Below are positions 1 through 8,495 of a DNA stretch of 64,000 nucleotides, one piece after another. Position 1 is the stretch's first letter, and each line of letters starts with the position of its first letter. The notes beneath the pieces were generated by a model. It searched no databases and was not told the origin of the DNA. It saw only the letters and a list, made by a program, of their open reading frames with translations. Position numbers and translations under genes: made by a program. The DNA lies in contig NZ_JAQLEM010000007.1 of assembly GCF_028209885.1 (NCBI RefSeq), positions 1 through 64,000 of the forward strand, given 5' to 3'. Source of the DNA: Collinsella aerofaciens. Its GTDB lineage: Bacteria > Actinomycetota > Coriobacteriia > Coriobacteriales > Coriobacteriaceae.

Positions 1-64
1 GGTCTGGTGTTTTCATCTGAACGACTTTGCGAAGCAACCGGAGTGAAGATGAAAACACCAGACC
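1..64. repeat. Intergenic inverted repeat, 18-bp arms
   Basis: Positions 1-18 and 47-64 are perfect reverse complements (left arm begins GGTCTGGTGTTTTC), separated by 28 bases. No T-run follows, so it is not an obvious terminator. It may be cut by the window edge. It resembles the other palindromic elements in this window in size and position, but its arm sequence is not shared with them. Confidence 0.6.
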
Positions 65-171
65 GCCGCGGGGCACCCGCAGACCGCAGGGACGGGAGCA
101 GCTATACTACTCTCAGTAGTTAAGGGTCGCGGATTCGCCGCGTCACCGCTCTCAACAGGAGGTCTTTGTTT

Positions 172-636
172 ATGGCAGATCAGAAGCCGGTTGTCGGGAT
201 CATCATGGGCTCCAAGTCCGATCTGGGCGTTATGGAAGGTTGCACCGCCGAGCTCGAGGCACTGGGCGTGCCCTATGAGCTCGTGATTGCGAGCGCGCAC
301 CGCACGCCGGCGAAGGTCCATGAGTGGGCCTCGACTGCTGCCGACCGCGGCATCAAGGTGATTATCGCTGCTGCCGGCAAGGCTGCTCACCTGGGCGGCG
401 TCGTGGCTGCGTTTACGCCGCTGCCGGTCATCGGCGTGCCTATGAAGACGAGCGATCTGGGTGGTATGGACTCGCTGCTGTCGATGGTGCAGATGCCTTC
501 GGGCGTGCCCGTGGCCTGCGTTGCCATCAACGGCGCCAAGAATGCCGCCATCTATGCCACGCAGATCTTGGGCGCATGCGACCCCGAGTACCGCAAGGTT
601 ATCGAGAAGATGAAGCAGGAGATGGCCGACGCCTAG
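172..636 (+). CDS. purE: N5-carboxyaminoimidazole ribonucleotide mutase (PurE, class I)
   Basis: Cytosolic enzyme of de novo purine synthesis that interconverts N5-CAIR and 4-carboxyaminoimidazole ribonucleotide. The 154 residues are normal for class I PurE. Family motifs are in order: GSKSD near residue 13, SAHRTP near 43, and the glycine-rich AAGKAAHLGG near 68. The start is ATG 172, because AGGAGG at 157-162 lies 9 bases upstream; the in-frame TTG at 166 is too close to it. A TATACT at 103-108 is a possible -10 box with no convincing -35. No purK is seen in the window. The sortase gene follows after 35 bases, so co-transcription is possible but functionally unrelated. Confidence 0.95.
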   Translation: MADQKPVVGIIMGSKSDLGVMEGCTAELEALGVPYELVIASAHRTPAKVHEWASTAADRGIKVIIAAAGKAAHLGGVVAAFTPLPVIGVPMKTSDLGGMDSLLSMVQMPSGVPVACVAINGAKNAAIYATQILGACDPEYRKVIEKMKQEMADA

Positions 637-671
637 GCGTTCCGCCGTTTCGCCGCAGTATAAGGAGAGCC

Positions 672-1673
672 ATGTCTGACTATCAGGGAAAACGATTCAA
701 GGCTTCTCAGATCCCCGATCCGTCGAAGCCGGGTGCTGCCCATGCGGCGCAGCAGGGTCGGACATCCTCTCCTCAGCAGCCGCGCGCGCCGCGCCCCGTG
801 ACACCGGCGACGCATCGTCGGCAGGACGCGCCGGCCGCATATCGACCTTCATCTTATAGCACCGCTAAGAAGCCGTCTCGGTCTTCATCGCATGCCGCGC
901 CGTCGGATTACACCGAACCGCCGCGTAAAAAGCGCCGTTCCGTCATTCCCATTCTGCTCATCATTATCGGTATCGGTCTGATCGTGGCCGCCGCCGCCAT
1001 CTTTATCAATGCACAGATTGGCTACAAGCAGGCGAGCGAGTCGTACCAAAAGATCGAAAAGCAATATGCGCCCGCTAAGGACGCCAGCGGCGTGCCGGTT
1101 ATCGACTTTGATGCGCTTGCCCAGACAAATCCTGAGGTTGTTGGCTGGATTTACGCACGGGGTACTAATATTAACTATCCCGTGGTGCAGTGCAAGGACA
1201 ATAACTCCAAGTACCTCAACACACTGTTCGATGGCACGTCCAATGCATCGGGTGCCATCTTCTTGGATTACGAGGACACTGCGCCCGGCATGGTGGATCA
1301 GCAGACTACGATCTATGGTCACCACATGAACGACGGGTCGATGTTCAACGTGATTTCGGACACCACTGATCAGGCGACGTTTGATAGCATCGAGTTTGTG
1401 TACTACATCACACGGGATGCTACGTATAAACTGCGACCACTGGCGACCAAAGTTGTCGAGGACACGTATGCCAAGGCGCGCACGCCCAATTTTGAGGGCG
1501 ACGACGGGCTCAAGAACTACCTGTCCGAGATGCTCGACGGTGCTTCTGCCGTGGCGAGCGATGCCACCGATCGTGCCGCTTCGGCAACCAAGGTCGTAAC
1601 GCTTGTGACCTGTCGTTCGTTATCGCTGAGCAACACACGTGCCGTCATGGTGCTCACGCCGGTTGAGGAATAA
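672..1673 (+). CDS. srtB: Class B sortase
   Basis: Membrane-anchored cysteine transpeptidase that attaches surface proteins to the cell wall. The 333-residue protein has a basic, Ser/Pro-rich cytoplasmic N terminus (about 1-95), one membrane segment (about 96-120) and the sortase fold. Class B features are plain: PEVVGWIYARGTNINYPVVQ, the catalytic His in YGHHMNDGSMF, catalytic Cys in TLVTC, and the Arg in SNTRAVMVL. The start is ATG 672 after AAGGAG (662-667); longer in-frame readings run antisense to nothing useful and lack an RBS. Candidate substrates in the window are two LAATG proteins (16-19 kb) and an LPTTG pilin (57-64 kb), although class B enzymes usually prefer NPxTN-like signals. 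Confidence 0.93.
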   Translation: MSDYQGKRFKASQIPDPSKPGAAHAAQQGRTSSPQQPRAPRPVTPATHRRQDAPAAYRPSSYSTAKKPSRSSSHAAPSDYTEPPRKKRRSVIPILLIIIGIGLIVAAAAIFINAQIGYKQASESYQKIEKQYAPAKDASGVPVIDFDALAQTNPEVVGWIYARGTNINYPVVQCKDNNSKYLNTLFDGTSNASGAIFLDYEDTAPGMVDQQTTIYGHHMNDGSMFNVISDTTDQATFDSIEFVYYITRDATYKLRPLATKVVEDTYAKARTPNFEGDDGLKNYLSEMLDGASAVASDATDRAASATKVVTLVTCRSLSLSNTRAVMVLTPVEE

Positions 1674-1736
1674 ATTGTTCGAGAGTAGCTAAAAAGCCCC
1701 GTCCCAAATTGGCTGCTCGACGACGGTAAGGGAGAA

Positions 1737-2156
1737 ATGATGCTTGAAAGTGGCAAATCGATGCCTTCGGTCGATACGTGGCTTCGCGAGGCTAAGGCCG
1801 ATTCTTCGGCGGCTGGCTGCGGCATGTACCTGACACACAACGGCGTGGTGCGTGCGACGCCCAAGGCCGAGGTACGCGGAGTCGAGACCGATGGTGTGGC
1901 GCCGGGCCACAAGGTGGGCGGCATGGTGTTCGGCTACGACGCCAGCAAGGTGCAGGCTGCTATCGAGGCCACGCGCGCGATGCCAGGTATCGGCTATGTG
2001 CGCGTGTGGTTGGCAAGCGGCGAGCTTGCCGTAGGTGACGACATCATGCTCGTGCTCATCGGCGGGGACATTCGCCCGCACGTGGTCGATGCGCTGCAGG
2101 CGCTCGTCGGCACCATCAAGAATGAATGCGTGAGTGAGGTCGAGCGCGAGGCGTAG
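1737..2156 (+). CDS. MoaE-like molybdopterin synthase family protein
   Basis: The 139-residue protein resembles the large subunit of molybdopterin synthase (MoaE), which puts sulfur into precursor Z. MoaE-like stretches are YLTHNGVVRATPKAEVRG in the N-terminal third, a central FGYDASKVQAAIEATRAMPG helix, then VRVWLASGELAVGDDIMLVLIGG (given here in outline; residues about 87-109), which matches the family's role-of-the-beta-sheet core. No MoaD, MoaA or MoeA lies in the window, and the Lys-rich active-site end is weak (TIKNECVSEVE). It may be a diverged paralogue rather than an active synthase subunit. The start is ATG 1737 or 1740 after GGGAG. A strong hairpin terminator follows. Confidence 0.6.
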   Translation: MMLESGKSMPSVDTWLREAKADSSAAGCGMYLTHNGVVRATPKAEVRGVETDGVAPGHKVGGMVFGYDASKVQAAIEATRAMPGIGYVRVWLASGELAVGDDIMLVLIGGDIRPHVVDALQALVGTIKNECVSEVEREA

Positions 2157-2185
2157 AGGCTTGCGTCGATAGAAGGCGGCTTATA

Positions 2186-2225
2186 AAAATGCCCGCCGGT
2201 ACGTGTGATACCGGCGGGCATTTTG
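2186..2225. terminator. Bidirectional intrinsic terminator
   Basis: Stem GCCCGCCGGTA (2191-2201) pairs with TACCGGCGGGC (2209-2219) around a 7-base loop, flanked by AAAAAT and ATTTTG. It sits between the convergent MoaE-like gene and the CmpB-type gene. Confidence 0.85.
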
Positions 2226-2245
2226 CGTTTTGGGCGCGGTTGGCG

Positions 2246-3475
2246 CTACACGCGCGTCGCATCCTTGGGGCTCATGGTCATGCTCTGGAAGCGATTCTCC
2301 ATAAAGTCATTATCGAAGTACTTGCCGTAGAACTGCGCAACGGGAATATCCGGTTCCGTGCCGTTGACGCGCTGATACCAATAATCGAGCGACTGCAGCG
2401 TCATAACGCCATCGACCAGCATAATGATGGTGAAGATGACGGTAGCCGAGTAGCGGCTCTTCCACGGAATCATGTTGATGAGCTTGAGCAGCCTCGGCAG
2501 CAGCAGCTTGATCCAGATGAGGCCACCCAGGCCCCACAGGCAGGCGAAGCCCGTGCAGGTGCGTCCGCCGGTAAGGACGGCGAGCGGATCGGGCATGCCA
2601 AAGAGCTTCATATGCGAGTAGCTCCACGAGACCACGCCAAACGAGGTCTGCATAAACCAGCCCACGAACACCTCAAAGCTTGCACCGAGCAGTGCGCTCA
2701 CCAAAAAGATAATGATGGGGTTCTTTTTATAGAAGCGGTTGAGCACCATGGTCATGAGTACGGCGCCAAATCCGTAGATGGGGCTGAAGGGGCCAAACAG
2801 CATGCCGGCGCGGTTCTGGTAGACGCCCGGGTCGTCGACCGTCATGTGCCAGATGTCCTCGGCGATCAGGCCGAGTATGCAGCAGACAAAGAATACCCAG
2901 AACAGGTTGAAGTAGTTGAGCTTGATGTAGCCTTCGCCGGTTTCATCGCGCCCGAGCATGCCCTCGGCTGCGGCGTCGCGATCGAGCATCTCCTGCAGGC
3001 GGCGCTGCAGCTCGCGCTCTTGGCGCAGCGTGGGGTCGACGGTGGCCGAAAGCGCGACGAGGATGCCGAGCTGGATGGCAGGGCGAAGTAAGAAGGGCCC
3101 GATGCCCTGGAGCATCACGTCAACCAAAAGCTCGACGACGGTGAATGCAATAAGGATGTAGGACAGGCGAGCGGCGTTGCGGCGCTGGTTTTTGATAAGG
3201 TCCAGGCCAAAGATGATCAGGATGACGGCGCTTGCCGCAGAGAGCATGATGCCGGCGACGATAAGGCCGACCGCGACGAGCGTGTTGTCGCCGAGCTTGG
3301 CGGCGGCGTTGCCGTTGATGAGCGCGGTGATGACCTGCCACATAAAGGCGCCGACCGAAGGGAGCGTGCCCACGCCGGACAGGATGCACAGGACGGCGTA
3401 CACCTTAATGATGAGGGGGATCTTCTTGACCTCCGTGGCGCTGGGGACGCTGGGGTCGAGTTCGTTTCGATCCAT
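2246..3475 (-). CDS. Putative ABC transporter permease, CmpB-type membrane protein
   Basis: A 409-residue polytopic membrane protein. The N-terminal half (about 20-170) has four or five hydrophobic segments. A charged stretch rich in Glu/Arg follows (about 175-205). The C-terminal half begins with YFNLFWVFFVCCILGLIAED and contains RAGMLFGPFSPIYGFGAVL, then ASFEVFVGWFMQ and a Trp-rich region. This second half matches the ABC_trans_CmpB family of bacterial membrane proteins, whose biochemical role is not established. The start is ATG 3475, preceded by GAAAGG on the minus strand; the upstream in-frame extension is low-complexity and overlaps the purF promoter region. It is divergent from purF. 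Confidence 0.75.
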   Translation of the reverse strand: MDRNELDPSVPSATEVKKIPLIIKVYAVLCILSGVGTLPSVGAFMWQVITALINGNAAAKLGDNTLVAVGLIVAGIMLSAASAVILIIFGLDLIKNQRRNAARLSYILIAFTVVELLVDVMLQGIGPFLLRPAIQLGILVALSATVDPTLRQERELQRRLQEMLDRDAAAEGMLGRDETGEGYIKLNYFNLFWVFFVCCILGLIAEDIWHMTVDDPGVYQNRAGMLFGPFSPIYGFGAVLMTMVLNRFYKKNPIIIFLVSALLGASFEVFVGWFMQTSFGVVSWSYSHMKLFGMPDPLAVLTGGRTCTGFACLWGLGGLIWIKLLLPRLLKLINMIPWKSRYSATVIFTIIMLVDGVMTLQSLDYWYQRVNGTEPDIPVAQFYGKYFDNDFMENRFQSMTMSPKDATRV

Positions 3476-3711
3476 ACATAACCTTTCTCGTTTTGCTGTA
3501 GGTACAAGGATACGCCGCCGACCTGCTAAAAGACAGGACAAACGACCCAATTGCAACTTTGTAATCCCCAACGGCGGACGCGGCGGCCATCTGGGGCGTG
3601 GGCGCTTACACTGGACAGACCGATAAAATGTTTGGCTGCAAAACGGATTATAAGCTCGGTGGGCTTTTAAAAAGCGCTGTTCATGCGCAGGAGTGCTTGT
3701 CTTGCCGTGCG

Positions 3712-3717
3712 TATAAT
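3712..3717 (+). promoter_or_regulatory. Candidate purF -10 box
   Basis: A perfect TATAAT lies 41 bases before the purF start in the divergent intergenic region. I see no clear -35 hexamer at 16-18 bases, so this is only a candidate. No purine riboswitch or PUR-box-like palindrome was recognised here. Confidence 0.4.
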
Positions 3718-3758
3718 AGGGCAGGTAACGCCAAATAACGAGGCTCTGAGGGGATGCC

Positions 3759-5429
3759 ATGTCTCAAGAAACCATCCGCGCGGTCGAGCGTGCCGCGGGA
3801 CAGGTGAAGACCATGTCGACGTATGATCCGGACTCCGACCAGCTGCATGAGGAATGCGGCATTTTTGGTGTGTGGGCACCCGATCGCGATGTGGCTCGAC
3901 TGACGTACTTTGGTCTGCGCGCGCTGCAGCATCGCGGCCAGGAATCGGCGGGAATCGCCGTGGGTGATGGCGGCACGGTTATGGTCCGCAAGGATCTGGG
4001 CCTGCTCGATCGCGTGTTCTCCAACGCCGACCTGTCGACGCTCTCCGGCCAGCTGGCCGTGGGCCACGTGCGCTATGGCACCGCCGGCGCCAAGAGCTGG
4101 GAAGCCTCGCAGCCGCACCTCTCTACCATCAATAGCGTCATTATCGCGCTCGCGCACAACGGTACTCTGGTCAACACCGACGAGCTGCGCCGCCAGCTGA
4201 TCGAGCTGGGCGTGCCGTTCCTCTCCAATTCGGATTCCGAGGTCGCGACCAAGCTTATCGGCTACTTTACTCAGCGTACAGGCCATCTGCGCGAGGGCAT
4301 TCGCAAGACCATGGAGCTCGTGCGCGGCGGCTACGCCATGACGCTCATCAACGAGCAGGCGCTCTACGCATTCCGCGATCCGCACGGCATTCGCCCGCTC
4401 GTGCTGGGCAAGCTGGTGGACGAGGGTCTGGACCAAGCCGATGCCGCATCCGTTTCGCAGCTGCCGTCGCAGGACGGCGCCGCGACGGTCGACGCCACCA
4501 CCCATGTCACCCGCGCCGGCGGCTGGGTCGTTGCTTCCGAGACGTGCGCGCTCGACATTGTGGGCGCCGAGTATGTTCGTGACGTCCGTCCCGGCGAGAT
4601 CTTGCGTATCAGCGCCGAGGGCCTGGTATCCGAGCAGGGCGTGCCTGCTGCCGAAGAGCCCGCTAACTGCATCTTTGAGCAGGTTTACTTTGCCCGTCCC
4701 GACTCCATCATGAACGGCAAGAGCGTCTATGCCTGCCGCTACGACATGGGCCGTCAGCTGGCGCACGAGGAGCCCGTCGAGGCCGACCTGGTCATCGGCG
4801 TGCCCGACTCCGGTCTGCCGCCTGCGGAGGGCTATTCGCACGAGAGTGGCATTCCCTTTGGCGAGGGCCTCATCAAGAACCGTTACGTGGGCCGCACGTT
4901 TATTGAGCCCACGCAGGAGTTGCGCGCCATGGGCGTACGCATGAAGCTCAACCCGCTGCGCGACAACATCGAGGGCAAGCGCCTGGTCGTGATCGACGAC
5001 TCCATCGTGCGCGGCACTACCATGGTGCAGCTCGTCAAGATGCTGCGCAACGCCGGCGCCAAGGAGATTCACATCCGCATCAACTCGCCCGAGGTCATCT
5101 GGCCGTGCTTCTATGGCATCGATACCGATGTGCAGTCGCAGCTTATTAGCGCTAACAAGACGGTCGATGAGATCTGCGAGTACATTGGCGCCGATTCGCT
5201 GGCCTTCCTTTCGGTCGAGGGCCTGCTGAAGGTCATGCCCAAGGGCGGCTACTGCGATGCGTGCTTTACCGGCCGCTACCCCGTGGCGATTCCCGAGAGC
5301 TTTGGCCGCGACAAGTTTATGGAGGGCTTTAAGCCCCGCAACCTGGATAAGCCGCTGCACTTTGACGACGACGCCGTGGTCGAGAAATACGACGATCGCA
5401 GCTGGGAAGAGAAGCACGGCGAGGCCTAA
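3759..5429 (+). CDS. purF: Amidophosphoribosyltransferase
   Basis: Catalyses the first committed step of purine synthesis, PRPP plus glutamine to 5-phosphoribosylamine. The N-terminal Ntn glutaminase domain carries the nucleophile Cys33 in EECGIFGV; a 32-residue propeptide would be cleaved before it. HRGQESAGIAV and AHNGTL are further glutaminase motifs. The phosphoribosyltransferase domain has VVIDDSIVRGTT, the PRPP loop. The enzyme has 556 residues, longer than the roughly 475 of Bacillus PurF; part of the excess is an Ala/Asp-rich insertion near residues 218-250. The start is ATG 3759 after GAGGGG; ATG 3813 would shorten the propeptide. A terminator-like repeat overlaps its stop codon. Confidence 0.96.
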   Translation: MSQETIRAVERAAGQVKTMSTYDPDSDQLHEECGIFGVWAPDRDVARLTYFGLRALQHRGQESAGIAVGDGGTVMVRKDLGLLDRVFSNADLSTLSGQLAVGHVRYGTAGAKSWEASQPHLSTINSVIIALAHNGTLVNTDELRRQLIELGVPFLSNSDSEVATKLIGYFTQRTGHLREGIRKTMELVRGGYAMTLINEQALYAFRDPHGIRPLVLGKLVDEGLDQADAASVSQLPSQDGAATVDATTHVTRAGGWVVASETCALDIVGAEYVRDVRPGEILRISAEGLVSEQGVPAAEEPANCIFEQVYFARPDSIMNGKSVYACRYDMGRQLAHEEPVEADLVIGVPDSGLPPAEGYSHESGIPFGEGLIKNRYVGRTFIEPTQELRAMGVRMKLNPLRDNIEGKRLVVIDDSIVRGTTMVQLVKMLRNAGAKEIHIRINSPEVIWPCFYGIDTDVQSQLISANKTVDEICEYIGADSLAFLSVEGLLKVMPKGGYCDACFTGRYPVAIPESFGRDKFMEGFKPRNLDKPLHFDDDAVVEKYDDRSWEEKHGEA

Positions 5430-5468
5430 AACCTGCCATGTAGGGACAGGTTTATTTTGGCAGGTTTT
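5428..5468. terminator. Hairpin element with GGGACAGG core, terminator-like
   Basis: AAAACCTGCCA (5428-5438) pairs with TGGCAGGTTTT (5458-5468) around a loop containing GGGACAGGTTTATTT. It overlaps the purF stop codon. Near copies of the whole element occur at 21928-21962 and, inverted, at 22083-22124, so this is a dispersed repeat that may also end purF transcription. Confidence 0.65.
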
Positions 5469-5585
5469 ATCTGCCGTTTTGTTGATATAGCGGCGCGTGC
5501 TGTTATGGCGCGTGCCGAAATGAACGCAACTATGAGCACCGTTTGACGCTTGGACGGCGGACGGTAGTGGGAGAGGAAGGCTCAG

Positions 5586-6689
5586 ATGAGCGACAGCAAG
5601 CATGTGACGTACGAGGACGCCGGCGTCGATACCGCCGAGGGCGGCCGCGCCGTCGACGCTATTAAGCAGATGGTCAAGGACACTAACCGCCCCGAGGTTA
5701 TCGGCGGCATCGGTGGCTTTGGCGGCCTGTTCTCGGCCGCTGCGCTTAGGGATATGGAAGACCCGATCCTGATCAGCGGTACCGACGGCGTGGGCACCAA
5801 GCTCGTGCTCGCCCAGATCATGGACCGTCACGAGACGGTGGGCCAGGACCTGGTCGCCATGTGCGTCAATGACATTTTGGCTTCGGGCGCCGAGCCGCTG
5901 TTCTTCTTGGACTATGTTGCCATCGGCCACATCGAGGCCGAGCATATGGCAAAGATCATCAAGGGCGTTGCCGACGGCTGCAAGCTCGCGGGCTGCGCGC
6001 TCGTGGGTGGCGAGATGGCCGAGCACCCGGGCGTCATGGCTCCGGCCGACTACGACCTCGCTGGCTTTACCGTGGGCGTCGTCGACCGTCCCAAGATGCT
6101 CGACCCCGCGAACGTTCGCCCCGGCGATGTGATCCTGGGCCTGCCTTCCACCGGCGTGCACTCCAACGGCTACTCGCTCGTTCGCAAGGTCATCGGCGTC
6201 GACGGCATCAAGCCGGGCACGCCCGAGGCCGCCGCTAAGGCCGAGGAGCTGAGCCGTCCGCTCGAGGAGCTCGGCGGTGCATCGCTGGCAGACGCCCTGT
6301 TGGCTCCTACGCGCATTTACGTCAAGCCGATTCTGGAGCTGCTGCGTGGCGGCGCCAACGTGCACGCCATCGCCCACATCACTGGCGGCGGTATTACCGA
6401 GAACCTCAACCGCGCGCTCGCCGACGACGTCGACGCCGTGGTCACCCGCAACGGTGCCGAGATGGGTTGGGACGTTCCGCCCGTCATCACCTACGTGTCG
6501 CGCCAGGCCGAGCTCGCGCCCAACGAGGCGTGCAAGACCTTCAACATGGGCGTCGGCCTGTGCCTGATCGTCGCTCCCGAGGACGAGGCCGCGGTGACCG
6601 AGGCCCTGGTCGCGCTGGGCGAGAAGCCGTTCCGCGTGGGCGAGTGCGTCGAGGGCTCCGGTAAGGTCGTGTACTCCGATGAGCGCTAA
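5586..6689 (+). CDS. purM: Phosphoribosylformylglycinamidine cyclo-ligase (AIR synthetase)
   Basis: Closes the imidazole ring, using ATP to convert FGAM to AIR. The 367 residues fit the family (about 345-350) with a short C-terminal extra. Hallmarks are YEDAGVDTAEG near residue 9, GGFGGLFS near 44, DGVGTKLVLA near 65, the nucleotide loop LVGGEMAEHPGV near 138, and LPSTGVHSNGYSLVRKV near 183. ITGGGITENL marks the C-terminal half. RBS is GGAAGG before ATG 5586. Its last 11 bases overlap the purN start, showing translational coupling. Confidence 0.96.
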   Translation: MSDSKHVTYEDAGVDTAEGGRAVDAIKQMVKDTNRPEVIGGIGGFGGLFSAAALRDMEDPILISGTDGVGTKLVLAQIMDRHETVGQDLVAMCVNDILASGAEPLFFLDYVAIGHIEAEHMAKIIKGVADGCKLAGCALVGGEMAEHPGVMAPADYDLAGFTVGVVDRPKMLDPANVRPGDVILGLPSTGVHSNGYSLVRKVIGVDGIKPGTPEAAAKAEELSRPLEELGGASLADALLAPTRIYVKPILELLRGGANVHAIAHITGGGITENLNRALADDVDAVVTRNGAEMGWDVPPVITYVSRQAELAPNEACKTFNMGVGLCLIVAPEDEAAVTEALVALGEKPFRVGECVEGSGKVVYSDER

Positions 6690-7386
6690 CGAGCAGATGG
6701 CTGCTGCCGAGAGCCTGGGCTTTGTGCCCTACACCCGTCCGACCGGCACCGATACGGCCGAGCCGCTCAAGATCGGTGTGCTCATCAGCGGTTCGGGTAC
6801 CAACCTGCAAGCGCTGATCGATCTGATCGCCGCCGGCAAGCTCAACGTTTCGATTGAACTTGTGGTGTCGAGCCGTCCTTCGGCTAAGGGTTTGCAGCGC
6901 GCTGAGCGCGCGGGCATCCAGACGCTCACGCTGTCCAAGGATGTCTACGCCGACCCCATCGCCGCTGACGAGATCATCGCGCACGAGCTGCTCGAGCGCG
7001 GCTGCGAGTATGCGGTCATGGCCGGCTACATGCGCATGGTGCACACGCCGCTGCTGGCGGCGTTTCCCAACCGCGTGGTCAATCTGCATCCGGCGCTGCT
7101 GCCGAGCTTTACCGGTGCCCATGCGATCGACGACGCGTTTGCGCGCGGCGTCAAGGTAACTGGCGTGACCGTGCATTTTGCCAACGAGATCTACGACAAC
7201 GGCCCCATCATCGCCCAGCGCGCGCTGGCTGTCGAGGAGGGCTGGGATGTCGATACGCTCGAGGAGCACATCCACGCGATTGAGCACGTGCTGTATCCCG
7301 AGGTCGTGCAAATGCTCGCCGACGGCCGCGTCCACGTGCTGGAGAGCGGCAAAGTGGCAATTGATGCACCCCGCCATTGTGCGTAA
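6679..7386 (+). CDS. purN: Phosphoribosylglycinamide formyltransferase
   Basis: Transfers a formyl group from 10-formyl-tetrahydrofolate to GAR in purine synthesis. Motifs are LISGSGTNLQALID at the start of the fold, VMAGYMRMV, the catalytic stretch NLHPALLPSFTGAHA (Asn and His), and TGVTVHFANEIYDNGPIIAQ with the catalytic Asp. The 235-residue product has about 30 residues before the usual PurN start. ATG 6679 overlaps purM by 11 bases and is the only start with obvious coupling; no internal start with a better RBS was seen, so the N-terminal extension is probably real. A strong terminator follows. Confidence 0.94.
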   Translation: MSANEQMAAAESLGFVPYTRPTGTDTAEPLKIGVLISGSGTNLQALIDLIAAGKLNVSIELVVSSRPSAKGLQRAERAGIQTLTLSKDVYADPIAADEIIAHELLERGCEYAVMAGYMRMVHTPLLAAFPNRVVNLHPALLPSFTGAHAIDDAFARGVKVTGVTVHFANEIYDNGPIIAQRALAVEEGWDVDTLEEHIHAIEHVLYPEVVQMLADGRVHVLESGKVAIDAPRHCA

Positions 7387-7423
7387 AAGGATTCGCTCGG
7401 TTTTCCTTACAACGTAAACTATC

Positions 7424-7475
7424 AAAAAGCTGATTGGGGCATATGGAATCACATGTGCCCCAATCAGCTTTTATT
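7424..7475. terminator. Intrinsic terminator after purMN
   Basis: A 17-bp stem, AAAAGCTGATTGGGGCA pairing with TGCCCCAATCAGCTTTT, with a short AT-rich loop and flanking A and T runs. It ends the purM-purN unit. Confidence 0.88.
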
Positions 7476-7569
7476 ACCTCTTTGATTTTGGACTCTGGAT
7501 AACGTGACGTGTGTCATTTCCATCCCAAGAAATCCGATAGGGCCTCGTCCGTGTGCGGGCGGGGTCCTT

Positions 7570-7606
7570 TTGCGTGGCTTTTTATGTTTGCTATACTGCT
7601 AGCAAA
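7570..7606 (+). promoter_or_regulatory. Promoter with overlapping palindromic operator of the relB/PIN pair
   Basis: TTGCGT (7570-7575), 16 bases, then extended -10 TGCTATACT (7589-7597). The palindrome TTTGCTA (7587-7593) / TAGCAAA (7600-7606) overlaps the -10 box 15 bases before the antitoxin gene. This arrangement is as expected for autorepression by a ribbon-helix-helix antitoxin; the binding itself is inferred. Confidence 0.65.
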
Positions 7607-7621
7607 TAGAGAGGAGCCGCT

Positions 7622-7966
7622 ATGGGTACAGCAACGGTGCAGCTCAACACACGAATCGATCCCATGCTCAAAGCTGGTGGCGATGCGGTTCTAACTCGCA
7701 ATGGATTGGGGCCGAGCGATGCCATTCGCGCGCTTTGGGTCTATCTTGTCGAGCATCAAGCGTTGCCGGGATTTATGGTGGCGGATAAGCGCGAGGCGCC
7801 CCGTGCGGAGAGTCTGGCCGAGCGGGGGTGTGGCCTAGCTTTTTCTTCGTTGGGGCTACGTGCTTCGGATTTTGCGCCAGCTGGATCATCTGCGGAAGAC
7901 TGGGATGCCGTACGAGATGATATGTATGAGGCGATGATTGCTGACATTGAGGCGAATTGCCGATGA
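7622..7966 (+). CDS. RelB/DinJ-type antitoxin
   Basis: A 114-residue protein. The N-terminal part (MGTATVQLNTRIDPMLKAGG, about 1-50) is a ribbon-helix-helix DNA-binding domain of the RelB/DinJ kind, with LGPSDAIRALWVYLVEHQALP as the second half of the fold (about 29-49). The acidic C-terminal region (SSAEDWDAVRDDMYEAM) would wrap the toxin. It shares ATGA with the downstream PIN gene (ATG 7963, stop 7964-7966), the usual coupling in type II toxin-antitoxin operons. RBS is GAGGAG. A RelB-like antitoxin paired with a PIN toxin rather than RelE is a mixed pairing. Confidence 0.8.
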   Translation: MGTATVQLNTRIDPMLKAGGDAVLTRNGLGPSDAIRALWVYLVEHQALPGFMVADKREAPRAESLAERGCGLAFSSLGLRASDFAPAGSSAEDWDAVRDDMYEAMIADIEANCR

Positions 7967-8430
7967 TTGAGGCAAAGCATCTCTTGGTAGATACGAACGT
8001 TTGGCTCGATTATTACCTGCAAGAGGGGGCGTTCGACGAAGCGAAAAGATTGGTTGAACTGGCCGAGGCGGGAAAGATCGACCTTCTGTATGCGCCAACG
8101 ACGGCAAAAGACGTGTTCTATATCTTGCCTCGGCGACTAGCCCGGCGGAATGTGAATGGGATTAACGTGTCGTTTGCCTCGGCGTCGTGGGCCTGCATTG
8201 AGCACATGATGCAGGTGGCAACCGCCTCTCCGCTTTCGTTGGCAGAGTGCGAGATGGCACGCATGCTTGGCAAGCGCATGCCGGATCTTGAAGACAACCT
8301 CATCATCGCTTCGGGCGAGACGGCAGATGTTGACTACGTGGTCACGAGTGACCGGCGCATGCTGGAGGCGATGCCCGAAGTTTGCCTGACGCCTGCCCGC
8401 GCACTCGGTAGGACTGGAATCCTCGACTAA
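7963..8430 (+). CDS. PIN-domain toxin, probable ribonuclease
   Basis: A 155-residue PIN protein. Acidic metal ligands are visible in LLVDTNVWLDYY (Asp10), in LAECEMARMLGKRMPDLEDNLI cut here as LAECE and DLEDNL (near 85 and 108), and in DYVVTSDRRML near the end. PIN toxins cleave RNA and are neutralised by the cognate antitoxin. The start is ATG 7963, overlapping the antitoxin stop as ATGA; TTG 7957 is also in frame but not coupled. Ending in LGRTGILD, it is of complete length. Confidence 0.85.
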   Translation: MIEAKHLLVDTNVWLDYYLQEGAFDEAKRLVELAEAGKIDLLYAPTTAKDVFYILPRRLARRNVNGINVSFASASWACIEHMMQVATASPLSLAECEMARMLGKRMPDLEDNLIIASGETADVDYVVTSDRRMLEAMPEVCLTPARALGRTGILD

Positions 8431-8495
8431 CCTTGCCTGCCTCGTTTCGTTATCATATGGGGCATTGTGAACCTCATGCAACTTTGGAGGACGGT

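Noticed and set aside
324..671. N-terminal extension of the sortase frame into purE
   Set aside because: It runs through purE in another frame, lacks an RBS, and ATG 672 has AAGGAG upstream.
3476..3758. Purine riboswitch upstream of purF
   Set aside because: I could not find the three-helix layout or conserved loop bases; only a -10-like TATAAT is visible.
3681..6377. Minus-strand open frame of 898 codons
   Set aside because: It lies wholly antisense to purF and purM, has His/Ala/Val-rich shadow composition and no RBS. Similar long shadows lie opposite the permeases (12708-14849), the enoate reductase (47853-50141), glmU (25833-27335) and the pilin (60515-62323).
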